Source of the DNA: Gnetum montanum
Taxonomy: Eukaryota > Streptophyta > Gnetopsida > Gnetales > Gnetaceae
Direction of reading: 5' to 3'
DNA length: 64,000 nucleotides
Assembly: GCA_015680685.1 (NCBI GenBank)
Contig: MNCI01004872.1
Span: forward strand, 344,459 to 408,458
Positions 45,360-58,229 of the stretch are shown here, in pieces. The position numbers and the translations under genes are program-made. A model generated the notes under the pieces. That model saw nothing but the letters and a program-made list of their open reading frames with translations. It made no database searches and was not told where the DNA came from. Position 1 is the first letter of the stretch, and every line of letters starts with the position of its first letter.

Positions 45360-47820
45360 TTGATGAATTAGGATAAAGTGTAAGAGCAGCCTTTTTGATG
45401 TTTTTAATTCTATAGTAATATAGTTAGTCATAATTTTTCCTTTATCCTTCACTCATTAGAGTCTAAATGATGTCAGTTATCTTTTATAATACAAAATCAA
45501 AAGCTTGCATTCTACTTTCAATGATGTGTATGATATGTCTTTGTAAAACCTATTTTATAAGTTTGGTTTGAGGGTCTTCAAATAGAATATTTATATCTTG
45601 AATGAAAGAAAATTGTCACACCCTTTATTTTTATTTTATTTTTAGTTTTGGCACATTTAAGGGGTAATGTAACTCCCTAAAATGTAGATAAGAAAATACT
45701 TTTCAATGAGATTCTTGATTATCCTGTGCATTCCCTTATTCTTAGGTATAGTGAATTATTCTAGTGTTATTATGTGTAATTATTGTTCCACCATAGAAGC
45801 ACTTGTAGTTTTTCTCAGCGAAGCCCATTAAATAATAATTAGTATGCCAAATGTAAAAACAAAGATTGACATGGAAACCCTATGTCACAAGTTGATTCCA
45901 ATGGGTAACACAGAGTTAGGACAAGATTATGTAAAAAGGAGTCTTTGAAATTGGTCTAGTCCAATAAATGATTAGCACATTGTTAAATAAGTATTATGCA
46001 AACAAGAGGTTGCTAGTTGGAATCACATTGGAGACACCTTTGGAGAGGCAACCACATTTTGTTGGGACAAGGCTAGGATGATGATGATGGTGGTGCTGTA
46101 GTCCAATAGGGATCCCAGACAAGATTCAGTGATGTAATTAAATACATGTAGTTTCAATAATACAAAATGAAAGGTTTGTGTACAATGTGTCTAAAGGTAT
46201 TTGGTGTTCACTTAAGAAAAATCTTATTTGGCAAATTATTTAGCCTTAGGCACTATAAGCATCTATTTTGGGTTTAAGCTCAGCTAGTTGAGCCAAAGAC
46301 GACTTCATTTTTTCAAGGTCAAAAACCATGCAAATGGCACTATCACCCCCTTACACATTTTTGTTAGTCCTTGCTTCAAGTAGGATTTTCTACTGCATGT
46401 TTGCGTATAAAACAAAGGATTAAGTAATTTCATGCCTTTTTCTTAAGTCTTGGCTAACTTATTATGATCAGGATGGCTTTCTCCCAACTGCTAGACCAAT
46501 GCCTCAAAGTGGCTCTTAATATCTAGCATTTTATATACTTAATTCAGTTGCATTTGACTGTTTTGAAACAGTACAAATACACATTCACAGAGTTCACTAA
46601 CAATAAGCACAAACCAGGCTTGGTTTTTCTTGTGTAAAAATTTGGTATTATAATGATTATAATGACATATATCTATTTGAAAATCTGGGTAAAAAAAGTG
46701 CAAGTAACAGCAATGTAATGGTGGGCAATGATGGACCAAAATGGGAAGAAACACTTATAACAAATGTGAAAACTTAAAATAAAATGTATCTTCTATTATA
46801 TTTTATGTATAAATTATGCATGTACAGAGTAGGGAGGAATTGATATAAAAAATAGGTTCATGCCTAAATAGGGCAAAAGAGATCACTATAATATGACGTA
46901 GTAGGAATTTATTATCCAAATTCAGCCAGAATTATTATAACTTGTATTATTGTGACAAGGAGCTTGAAACCTGAAATATTTTCTTTCTTTTAATTTGGAA
47001 AATGTTTTGAGGATGAAACAAATAGCATGTCTAATCTTGAAAATGTAAGAGGAATCATTGGTTGACATCTCCTCCTCTCTGATATTTCTAGTTTCTTCCT
47101 ATTTTCATGACTAATATTGCTAGATTGTTATTGTGGTCTTGATATGATAGACACAACCTTTTAACTATTAGAGAGGCCAGGCATATTGCGAAGTGAGATT
47201 TGAGAACATTTCATTTTTATTCTTAAATGTAAGAGGATTCTGACCACACATGGTAACTCGGAATGTGCATTTTCTGCTTCTGATCCAAGTGATCAAACAT
47301 GTTCCCTACACAATGCCTTGGTTTGTTTTAAAAATAAGGTTTTCTTGGAAAGAAGATGCATATTCTACCCGCAAACACAACCACCATAATTTTAGAGTCA
47401 TGGAATGTCGCTCATAAGAGAAAATGCAGATAGCTTTTTTCAAGATCATAACATGTCTATAATTGGCTTGGTTTATGCATTCTTGCTCTTTCTTTGGGTT
47501 GCATTTTTTTTGGTTGTTTATAGTGGCAGTTGCTAATTCATTGCTCTTTTAAATATTGTTGAGTTATGATGATGCTACCATGAAATCCTACTCTTCTGCT
47601 TACCATTTTAGTTGCATTTCATAATTAATGTTCCATAAATGCATGTGTATTATCTTCTCCAACCTGCGTCTATAAACATTATCAACATAAAGTGCATACT
47701 TATAGCCAATGTATTTTTGCTTTCCACAACTTAAATTATTTTTTGAGTTTGAAATAATTTTATTGCATAAAATTACATTTAGTTTGCAACAATGGTGATT
47801 TTACTTATAAGGCACTCTCT
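45360..47820. other. Intron-like noncoding stretch (copy 2)
   Basis: Counterpart of 22,320-24,780, similar in length and without a shared open frame. Confidence 0.5.
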
Positions 47821-49033
47821 ATGCAGGAGTCATGGGAACAAAAAGGAAGTGGGCTATAGATGTGTCAAAGACACCTACAAATTATTCCAATAAAAGATTC
47901 ACTAGAGACATGAAATCTAATGTATCTTATTTATCTCAAAGTATGTATTTAATAGGCACCTTCAAAGTATTTTTTTGATCTATCTTCACTGCAATTCATA
48001 ATTATCTATTTATTTGTTAAAATGAACTCTTATGTTGCATCTTTGGTAATCCATGTTGGTGTCAGTGAAGAATGCACTAGTGTAGTTGGTCTTTCATACA
48101 CTTGTTATACCAAGTTTTCATACACCTCCAATTATGTGGCTTGCCTGTACAAATTTTTCTTCCATCAAATTAAAAAAGAAACCTTATCCTCAGTTTTTCT
48201 TTTGACTAGCTATTTGTTTATCCATTTGCCATCATATCTTGATTTGCAATTTTTGGCTATGGTTTTATATGGTTAGTCAAAGAAGATATTCGTCTAGCAA
48301 TTTTAGGTTAACCTTATTCATACTACAGTTTACTCCCCAAAGATTTCACCAAGGTTTTGAACATTTTTTTTTTTTTTGCATGGCCCTCTATGAGTGATGT
48401 TATATAGTTTTTTTGTCTTTGGGATTTTTGTTTTGTAAATTATTGATATAATGTTGCATTACTAACTGATATCTTAGCATGCCCAATTGTAGATGCAAGC
48501 CAAAAGAGCCATGGGAAAATTGGTGCAGCAGATTATGGTAGTGTTACCAAGGATGTGCTTAGTGCTATTTTAAGACCAGAACAAATCTATAGATAAATGC
48601 ATGAAATTTATTTTAAGTTGCAGAACACCAATACAAAAAATCCACCCTACCTTCAAAGAAATTTTCTTGCAAAATGGTTTTTTTCCAGTCATCATCAAAT
48701 AATCCATGGGTAGATGATAACGAGACTACAAATGTTGCAAATGTTCTAGAGATTATATTGATTAGTGATGATAGTGATGAATCTAACAATGAAAGAGTGG
48801 AAGATGATGCTTCGGAGAAAGACAACCCTAGAGGTGTAGTTGGTTTTAGAGATGAAATAGATGCTGAAGTCATCCATGGTGGCAAAGAACCAATTTATTT
48901 GGATATAATAAGGATTGATCTTCAAGGTGTTGTAGCCCAGATAGCTAAGAAAACTTTTGAAATAGAAATATTTCTAGATGATTCTGATAAAAAATATCTT
49001 GTTGTTGATCTTAAATATGAAAGCCTGGGTTGA

Positions 49034-50362
49034 CCATGACAGCACAAAGAACACCTCATATTTTAAATAATATAGTGTTTACATGATGTTCTTGTTTACG
49101 TTTTCTAATCATCATTTCAAAGTCAAATTTTGTTGTCACTATTGAAATTTTCTCTCCAACACATAGCTGTATAAGGCACCCTAAGGTTGTTTTATGTCAA
49201 GTAACATGCATCATTCCACAAAGTGTATGGTAACTTGCCTTATTTTATACCTCCAAAACCAACAACATCTCCATACAACCAACTAAATCACAAAACCACC
49301 AAAATGTTTGTAAGAGAATCATTAAACAGCATAGACCTAAAAATGTTTATGAACAAGTAACAAATGGTATAATCTAACTAAAAAGGATTATCCACGAATG
49401 GAAGCAAATTGCCAAATAACTACCAATGTTAATGATTGTATGAAAGTCCTACAAATAGATTTAACAGATCTATAACACAAAAATGCCTAAAAGAGAAAGT
49501 TGCAATCACGTTTGGAACTAAATATGAAGGAAGACACCATGAACCTTCCATGATGACCAAGAAACACATTAACACGTTAGCTAAGAATCTAAAAAGGTAT
49601 CCTGATTAGTATAGTAGCACAGTATGTATTTACGCAGAATCTTGCTCCTTGTAGTATGCAAGGTGCTATAGTTGATCTAATGGTACATGGATATAGACTA
49701 TGGTCAATAACAAATGCAAATAGAATTATCAGGGCATAGAAAAGGAAAATCTAATTCTTCTACTTAACATTTAAAAGTATTTCATGATCTACAGTAGGAT
49801 TAAATGATGTAAATGGCAAGTACATTTAGTACATTTCAAAGTTGTGAGTTTTGAAATTAGTTGAACAACTAAAATTCCTTACATTTTAACAGTTAATTCA
49901 TGGCAGTCCACTCCATAGAGTCCTTGTAACCAAAAAAGGTATAGGTATAATAATGTCTCCAATGTAGCTTGAACATGTAGCTTGTCAGTTGATGAAACAA
50001 ATTACCAATTGAAAAAGACAATTATTCTATTTTAATGGTAGTCATTATTTTCTACAATTTTCATGATGTTAACATATTTCCCTACATTTTTCTAATTCAA
50101 TCTCTCCCTAATTACAATACGAATCCAAATTTCCCCACATTTTTTTCATCAAATCTCTTTCTAATTTCAACTATTCAAGACTGGCAAAAAATGTTTTTCA
50201 TGTCGTGCTTGCTTTCCATGAAGAAGCAGTAAATCCAACATTAATAAATTTATTTCACAAAGATTTAGTTATTACATTTAGAAGGAAAATTCAAGAAGCA
50301 GGGCAAGAATAAATGTTTCAATGGATGTGTATCTTTCCAAGTGTAGATGGAAACAACATCAT
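49034..50362. other. Noncoding stretch between two convergent gene relics (copy 2)
   Basis: Counterpart of 26,003-27,331. Nothing recognised. Confidence 0.45.
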
Positions 50363-51210
50363 TCAAATACCAATGAGGGTCCAAACTAATGGCTTTTCAG
50401 CTCCTTCAATTTGCGAGTCAAGCTCTTTACTTAGCTCATCATCAATATCTACCCTACATTGCATTTTGTTAAAGGAAGATAAAGACTAGGATAGTACAAA
50501 CTAAATCCTAAATAATGGCATAAACAATTACAATAGAAAACTAGAGTCATAACATGAAAGATGGAAAACAAACCAAGAAATAGAGGATGCCAAGGCAAGA
50601 AAGGTTGGTCCCCCTCCTTGATCTTTTGTTTGTCTCCCTTCTCTATCATTTTGAAATATTTGTTATACAAGTAAACTGATCAAATACTATTCACTGTATT
50701 ATAAGTTAGTCCCAGGACAACACGACTAATTTCCAACCCTAACTAGATTCATCTTCAACAATAAATTCCTACAAAATATAATAAACATGAAATTAATTAT
50801 AAAATATCATAATAATATTAACATATTAGTTTAAGCCAAACGAAAAGGCTTTCCCTATGTGTTTTTTCATGTTGAAAAGCTTAAGAAAGATTTAATTTCC
50901 TAGTGTAAGGAGGAACCTCCAAAGATACAAATATTAAATTATTAAATTTGGATATTTCATCATTTTTAATGTACTTCATCTTTGAGAATATTCTTTCACA
51001 AATGGGGCTAGCTAGAATAATAAAAACACATTTCCATAAATATAATATATTTGAATAAAATAGATTCCACATTTGATTTCTCACATACTAATCAATCATC
51101 TTCAAAACATTTTGTAAGATATGTTCATAGTTGAAAATTATTGAAGCTCTCCTTCACATGTTTCGATACCTTGCAATCAAATTCTTGCATCTCTATCTAG
51201 AACATTATTG
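50363..51210 (-). pseudogene. hAT transposase C-terminus, copy 2
   Basis: Counterpart of 27,332-28,190. The dimerisation domain is at 51,084-50,881 (ASPICERIFSKMKYIKNDE, then LIFVSLEVPP). The downstream blocks are again present, ending in DIDDELSKELDSQIEGAEK and a TGA at 50,365-50,363, with the same intron position. The short last block has kept nearly the same residues in both copies. Confidence 0.6.
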
Positions 51211-51309
51211 TAATGGTATGAAGATCCATAAACTATGAAAATGTAGTTCATTGGGACCATTCATCCATGGAGGGTTGGGTTACATGTGGTTGTTTGTAGG
51301 CATGGCTAA

Positions 51310-52500
51310 TTGTGGCCATTTCACTTAGTTGCCTATACAATGAGATATGCTTTCCAACTAAATTTCTGGCATACAACTAAAGTTCTTAAGGTATACACTA
51401 ATCAATGTGGAACTAGCTATAGGGTAGAGAAGAAGCAAAGAGTTAATTTTGATGCCAAGTTGCTATTGAGCAACATCGATAGTACATTTGAGACTAAACT
51501 TATCAAAGTAAAGGCTGAATTGAAAACCACCAATGCTAAATGAACTTTTTATCTACAAGAGTTACAAAGAAGCTAGGCTAAAGTATAATGATTGCATGAA
51601 TAATTAGATCACCTTACACTCTTGGTACCATCACCTTCTATAAAGGCTACAAAGATGCAAATTTAACACCTCTAGAGTGAGCTTTCTTAGATGCATCAGG
51701 TTAGTAAGGAAGCTATATTTATGAAAGATGGCTTGAAGTGCTAAATTAGAATGTTAAAGTATTAGTCCAAGATTAGGAAAAAATGAGCTAGGAAAAGAAA
51801 AAAATAGGTGCTTTTCCTTTCCAAGCAGGTGGAAAGGTTGAAGGACAAAATTCAAATCATGGTCTAATTTGGAGACAAGTATCTTTGCATAGAGAATAAG
51901 TGCTAGAGCTTGTATCAAGAATTGGCAACTAAGACTATCAGGAAAATCATTAAGCTTAGAAAGATCAATCTAATAGAGTAGGTAACTTGGGATGTTAACA
52001 TGTGTAGATTGCACAAACTTTTAGCTCTATTAAATGAATGAGTAATTGAGAAGAGGCATGAGGTGAAGGAAAAATTTGACACCTTACATGATAAACTCCA
52101 TCAAATGGTTGCAAGTGAGCCAATATTACAAGAGAAAATGAACCTATTAGAAAACATGTATATTCTTCCCCATGAAGCAACTATCACTATTCTTGAGGAG
52201 AGATTTAAGGAGGTTTAAGATGATGTGTAGGTAGGACAAAGGAGGTATTTGTATGTGATCCAAACTTCTATCGGTTGATCATGCATAGAGCTAGAAGAGA
52301 AACTTCATCAAGTAGTGGTCAAACTTGATGTCACCCAATGTAAGCTCTTGTAGGCTAAGAGGAGTCATGAAGAGTTCTAGACAGAGGTCGAGGAGTAGCA
52401 AAAAACACTCATGTGAAAGAAATAACTAATGCATGAGTAAAACCGATAGCTCTAAGCAAGGGTGACAGACTTGTAGGCATAATTGTATATATTTGACATG
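51310..52500 (+). pseudogene. Coiled-coil reading frame riddled with stops, copy 2
   Basis: This is the longer copy. A single frame runs for about 395 codons with no frameshift that I could see, yet holds about 29 stops by hand count (13 TAG, 10 TAA, 6 TGA). The residues between stops are Lys/Glu/Leu/Gln-rich with heptad-like spacing (for example LSKQVERLKDKIQIMV and HEATITILEERFKEV), as in a long coiled coil. Many stops can be explained by one C-to-T change in a Gln or Arg codon. No family is recognised; its place just before a family-II LTR suggests an extra 3' frame of that element. Confidence 0.5.
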
Positions 52501-52728
52501 TCAGCACTTAGCTCTTCCAACTTCTTTTCCTTTCAAGCAACCACATTAGGGGAATTCTTCTCTTAAACGTCACCCCTTGGCACTTATTAATGTGGTGTCT
52601 TGTACTATATTGTAACACAGTCATGGATTTTTTATTTATCCATTGTATCCTTTGAATTCATCATGCATTTTTTCTAGTCATAGTCTTGTGCTTCAAGCTT
52701 TAAAGCTATGGAACTAGCTTTACTTAGT

Positions 52729-53790
52729 CAAACTATTATAAGTCATCCAGTGGCATTTTAGAAGTCAACTATAATCCTTGGGTTCAAGATGTGTCTCATG
52801 CACCTAGTGTTTATGGTTTTCACTTACATGTTTGAGGTTTCTATCTTTTAGGTATGCATCCTTGCCTTCTAGTTCTTAGTCATAGGTTTGGAGCATGTTT
52901 CGAGCTTCCAGAAAGTTTCTAGCTTTGTTTGGAGATCCTTAGAAAGCTGCAACTTGTTCCTAGGTCTTCTAAATTTCATCTAGGAAATGAAGTATAAGGT
53001 ATGATGGAAGGGATTTGGTGGCTTCCCTATACTAGTGCAACCCATGTGTCAATGTAGGGGCACTAACATACCCCTCTTGAAGCACTAGTTTGGATACTTT
53101 ACCTTTCTTGCTACATTGAGTGTGTTTTGGGTTGTCCAGGTCACACTGATGGACCTTCATTGATACCTAGGTACTAGTGAACCTCTTTCGTTGTGTCGTA
53201 AAAACTATAAATACTTAGGATAAAATCCATATGAAAAAAATAGAGTTCCAAGAATTTTATTTGGAATGTTGGCATCTAGTTTCATGTGAAGACCTCTTCC
53301 TCCCTTAGGTAAGTGGTTTCTTCCTTATTTTCTATGTGTTCAAAGTCATCACTTTCATAAGTGTTGCTAGACTTTGTCAAAGTGCTACTATGTTTAGGTA
53401 GCTTGGAACTATTTGGTTAATGTATATTCCAATGCTTGTGCAATGAGTAAAGCTTATGGTTCTTTCATAGTTTTGCACTGTTGATATCTTAAAACATTAA
53501 AATACCAAAACATTATAAAATATTAAAATCATAAAGATATCTATTCTCTTATTTTCATAAGTTGTCATGATGCAACCTTATCCAAGGAGGTCATAACTAT
53601 ATGACAGTGTGTTAGGCCATCAAGGTTGTGACTAAGAGTCATCTTTATTTGCATTTGTGTATTTGTGTGTGGTATTGCACCTGTTCCCTTGAGGGGTTGT
53701 CACATGTGTGCATGTTTGTTTTTTTTTCTTCTTATAAATAGGAAATCCATAAAAATTGTAAAATATATAGTCATAAATATTTTCTCACTA
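52729..53790 (+). mobile_element. Family-II LTR, copy 2 (ends uncertain)
   Basis: Counterpart of 29,341-30,400, with CTATAAATAC at about 53,205 as TATA box. The right part is joined directly to later sequence by the 520-bp deletion at about 53,790. Confidence 0.45.
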
Positions 53791-54018
53791 TAAAAAAATT
53801 GATAGGAGGACCTTGATGAATTAGACACTATAAAAAAATATGAATTTGAATAAATATAGGTGGTCACTAAATATCTTTCATTTTCTTCATCTAAAAGTGT
53901 AATGATATTTTTATTTTTCAAGACTTATTAAATTTTTTTTGAATAAAATCATTCTTTGTAATATTCTCATAAGTAAATTTTGAATTGAAAGAAAAAACAT
54001 GTTTGCCATCATTCTGAA

Positions 54019-54023
54019 AATAC
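54019..54023. repeat. Target-site duplication of element B, left
   Basis: AATAC, identical to the duplication at element A and paired with 63,138-63,142. Confidence 0.9.
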
Positions 54024-54817
54024 TAATGAACCGCAATATCACATCCACCACACGATATCACATATGTGATATCGCATCCTACCTCATCTTCTATACATAA
54101 GAGGTGGCGCCCTTGGTTCCAAAATAATTAGATTTAGACACTTAGCTAGACTCTTGCAATTTTATCATTCCATAGTTAGAATTATTTCTGTGTGCCTACA
54201 GTAGGAGTCATAGAGTGAATAGACCTTTATTCGAGCAATTTGTACTTGAGCACAATTTTGTGTACAGCAATAAAGATGAACTTTATGATAAACCTTGTAG
54301 CATACAAATTAAGATAATTATTAATTAATGATTTTTTAATGATTTCCTAGTTAATTAATATTTCTCTAGACCTTCAACCCCTTTAGTTAAATACACTCAG
54401 TACAATCGCTTCGAGCATGCGTGTAGCGCTTGGTAACCCAGTAATGATTAGCGTTTGGTAATCCTAGCAGTGTTGCACTAGTTTAAGATGTGTACGAAAA
54501 ATGGGAATAGATACTAGTGTTAGGAACATTTAGAACTTAATTAATGAATAGTTAATGTAAGTTAGCCACTTAGTTCTCTCTCCCTCTCCTTTATTAGTAG
54601 AAGACATAAAAAATATAGAAGCTATGAAAATCATATACCTCAAGCTTACTTAACCATACAGCCATGACAATATAGGTCAGTTTGGCAAGACAACAATTGA
54701 TTAACCCTGAGTGTTCCATTAAGGCGCATAAGCACTTGGTCCTTGGAGTTTGACCGGATCATGCGTGAAATGCTCGTATTTGTATGGTTGAGTGTAAGGG
54801 CACCTTGCCACTCATCA
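54024..54817 (+). mobile_element. 5' LTR of element B
   Basis: 794 bp. The start reads TAATGAACC (TG changed to TA) and the end CACTCATCA. GATATC-type motifs start at 54,035, 54,054 and 54,068 (steps 19 and 14, as in the 5' LTR of A). The TATA box has become TATACATA (54,092-54,099) and AATAAA is at 54,269. It keeps the 75 bp missing from the 5' LTR of A. Confidence 0.9.
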
Positions 54818-54818
54818 T

Positions 54819-54836
54819 AGGCATCGTTGCCATGGA
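54819..54836 (+). promoter_or_regulatory. Primer binding site of element B (tRNA-Asp type, decayed)
   Basis: AGGCATCGTTGCCATGGA follows the LTR after one base. It is a decayed form of the tRNA-Asp complement seen in element A. Confidence 0.7.
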
Positions 54837-54896
54837 CTTAGTTGTTTGTGCACTGTGTAGAACATAGGAAATCATTCATATCGTTGGAACGTTAGA

Positions 54897-57450
54897 ATGA
54901 ACCCTTAGGGTTAATGAAAGAAAGACAAGACAACAGTACATTGCACATCGAACAAGACAAGATTTCTTCTTCTTTGCATAAGAGCACTTCATTGCCTAGG
55001 ACTAATGCAAGAGACAGTCAATGACATAATATACATAACCAGGATCCACTAGTTCCTCAAAAATTTTGTGTGGTATATACTCATCCCGATGAGTATGTAC
55101 CCGATTTCACCTTTATTCTCCACCAAGATGAACAACTATGTTAGAGAGACTTGAAGGGTAACATAGTGTTGTCTCTAGACCAATCAATTTTCAACATGCT
55201 CCTTCGTGCTCTCGCACAAATAGGCATGCTACTTTTATATGTAGAATACATTACATGAGATCATAACTCAAGAGACTATCATCCCATAGAAGTAGAACAT
55301 CAAAGGAACTTGCGACAGGAGAGATACCATACACCTTTGAAGGGTAAATGGCTCCATGACACTTCGCACGTTTTCAGTGAAATTGAGGATGGTGAACCTA
55401 CCTCAATAGGTTCCTCACAAAATGATGTTCCTCCTCCTGACATTGGTTAGGAGGTAGTGTCTCAAACCACCACTCCACTATTCACAACCCTAGTTCTGAT
55501 ACCCACGAACACAAAGTGTTCAACAAAGGAACATGAACACATGATAAGGGCAAATGTTTAGATCCTAATCATAATCGAGGCTAAGACCACCGAAGAGAAG
55601 GAGGAAAATACCATCATGGTGATGGTTCTCCTTCTTCTTCACCTTCATCTTCATCTTCACCCTCTCCTTTAGTGTTTGGACGTAGTCATAGGGAAACCAA
55701 TCGTGAGGATAAAGGAAAATGAAGTGAAAGTCATCAACAAGACAGTCGAGAATGAGGACAAGGGCACTCTAAAGAATCATGACATAGAATAAGGGAGAGT
55801 AGGGAACTGCATAGACACCATAGACACTATGAATGAGACGATCATGAAGAACCCCTACTCGTAACTAGAAGCATGCCAGATATAACGGAGGCTGTAAAAG
55901 TTCCAACAAGGCACCAAAAGGATAGTAGGATCAAGAGGTTAGACATGAACAACATCCCATGATTTGAAAGGGGATACAACACTGATTCTCAAAATCATTT
56001 ACAAAAATTCCACGATGCATGTGCCTTGTAAAACATAGAAAATGAATGGCAAAAATTGAAGTTTTTCCCAAGGACACTAGTGAAAGAAGTTGAAAGTTGA
56101 TACCGATCCTTAGAACCGGAATCCATTTGGAGGTGGAGTACAATGTTAGAACTATTCAATGATAAGTACCAAATGTACTCCTAAGTGTCTAACTTGTAGA
56201 AGAAAATCCAAGGATGGAAGCAAGGAAATCATGAACCCTTGGATGCTACGATGGGCTGCTATTACGCATTGTTGCATCGTTGTCCTGGTCATGGTTATCC
56301 GTAGCGGGATCAAATACGCCATCTCATGGATGGACTTAGGCATGAAACAAGAAGAATCCTTGGGATGTACACCCAAGGAAGGTTATCGGAGCTTAGGTTT
56401 CATCAAATTCATAGACCACTAGAACAAGTTTCCAAAGAAGAAGGTGAGCTACAAAAGAGAGAAAGTGTGGAAGAATACAATCAAGATCCTTCCCTCCAAA
56501 AAAGGAGAGTGAGATTTTGTGAGGATGAAGAGGAGTCACCACTCAAAGAGATGGTGAATAGGAAAACTTTGCCTCTCCAGAAGTTAACATCAAAAGTATC
56601 AGCAAAGGTAGAAAAAATGTGGGACTCCTTGAATAGTAGGTTTGAAACCGTTCTTAAAATTGTAGAGGAGTCTAGGGAGAAGGTAGTGACCATGACAAAA
56701 AGAAAAAGAGAGAAGTGGAAAATGCACATAACAAGGGTAAGGAAAAAATGGCCATCACAGAAGAGGTTGTGGATTCAGACATAGACAATGATAGTGGATG
56801 AGAGATATGCCAATACAACCATCCTAAGGGATGTTGCCTAGTGATCTCACATCTACAAGAGTCTAGGCTGTATGCACTCAACCCACGACTAAATAAATGG
56901 CAAGCACCCTGACGATTACCTTATCCCCAAGGTAACCGAAGGTAGTTCCACCAACCTTCAACATATTATCCAACTAGAACTCCACCATGATCCATTGAAC
57001 AACATCAACAGTGGCAATACCCACAGTCATGGGGGATGCCACCACCAAGGCAATAATACCCATACCGGCAACCTAACCCATATGGCTACTACGTGCAGCA
57101 TCCAATCTCTCCATGTGAATCTATTAGTCTCGTTACACCACAACATTACTACCAAGCCCATGAGTATTATAGAATTCCTTCTTCTAGAGGAGATAATTGA
57201 AAAATATACCATCCTTCAAATCCATCCATAGCTCTCACAACAATAGCTCCATTACCACCCGCTCCAGCAATCCAAGGGGAACTCCCTACTCAACCACGGC
57301 AACACAATGCCACAAGGGCTGTAAATCCTCAACCCACTATTGGTTATGACAACCGTATGAAGAAAAGACCTTTCTTCAGAACCAACAATCCAACTAAGCC
57401 CTTACAACCACAAGTGGTTGAACCCCTGAACGCCTCCCCATCAAATAAAG
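54897..57450 (+). pseudogene. gag: Gag of element B, degraded
   Basis: The first ATG is at 54,897, as in A. The Ser/His/Arg-rich stretch is at about 55,590-55,860 and the gag core at about 55,965-56,160, where ENEWQKLKFFPRT retains a Glu codon at a site that is a stop in A. A long open segment (56,326-56,784) covers the region after the core. The knuckle EICQYNHPKGCC at about 56,800 has lost its first Cys (changed to Glu or Arg context). Multiple stops elsewhere. Confidence 0.75.
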
Positions 57451-57497
57451 CTTAAAAGCTCCCTTTAAACCAAACACTGAGCTCAACACATACGATT

Positions 57498-58000
57498 ATG
57501 TTAACACATGTCATTACTGACTGGTTCAAAGGTGGCCACCTTTCCAGAAAATTATTTGATCCTAGAAGCCCTCTAATCTATCTCCAAATCTCTGGGAATG
57601 AGCCATGCAAAGCTCTTCTGGATTCAGGTTCTGGAGTCAACTTAATATTGCAAGAAATGTATAAATCCTGGAACCTGTCTCCATTAAAGAAGAGCAATAT
57701 TCACCTAGAGCTGGTCGACTAGTCCATCACTGTTTCCTCGAGACTGGTGGAGAACATCATCACCACTATGTATGGGTGGTCATACCCAGCTAATTTTCTA
57801 GTGATATAAGTGAATAATGGTACAGGGGACTTCCCAATAATAATGGGAAGGGCATGACTAAGTACTATATATGCATACATAGGAATCTGTGATCTTTCCC
57901 TATAAATATCTAAGGAGAACACTTTTGAAAAGATCAACAAGAAGAAAGTTCCATGTATCATACAGTGATACAGGGTGCAATTGCATGTAGAGATCATGGG
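57498..58000 (+). pseudogene. Retropepsin of element B, degraded
   Basis: CKALLDSGSGVNLILQEMY (about 57,607-57,663) keeps the catalytic DSG and the expected Gly-Val after it, better than in A. The second block, GDFPIIMGRA then TAG (about 57,829-57,860), has lost the Trp codon that A retains. The frame is open from 57,498 to 57,722, and stops follow. Confidence 0.75.
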
Positions 58001-58229
58001 TTGTGCAAAGTTTAGCATTACCTACATGCAACCGGTGTGCAAAAAACATTAACATACAAAAGTGCTTATATGCAGTAGCCACATGACAAGAAGACACCCA
58101 GTGGCTAAGAGCTGATCAAGAGAGCAACTCACTAATGTGCATGAAACTAACTGAGGGAATAACTTGCACTTACATTGAAAGCATAGACACACTAGAGCAA
58201 GTCCACTGCCAAATTCGAAGCCTTAACCT

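Larger units (their letters stand above)
44960..49033 (+). pseudogene. Spliced-looking gene relic of unknown function, copy 2
   Basis: Same gene as 21,880-26,002. Block 3 is 47,827-47,940 (TATGCAG before, GTATGT after, ATG at 47,832); block 4 is 48,493-49,033. Block 3 is open, and so is the acidic C-terminal part (48,674-49,033, without the two-base loss of copy 1). Block 4 instead carries a TAA at about 48,594 where copy 1 reads GAA, and a net loss of bases near 48,645. Block 2 has lost its acceptor through a deletion of about 55 bp. The two copies are thus broken at different places. Family unknown; an acidic Ser/Asp-rich tail suggests a nuclear or chromatin-associated protein, but that is only a guess. 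Confidence 0.5.

Noticed and set aside
51310-52500. Stop-codon reassignment or readthrough to explain the coiled-coil frame
   Set aside because: All three stop codons occur, the neighbouring frames use normal stops, and C-to-T decay explains many of them without special decoding.
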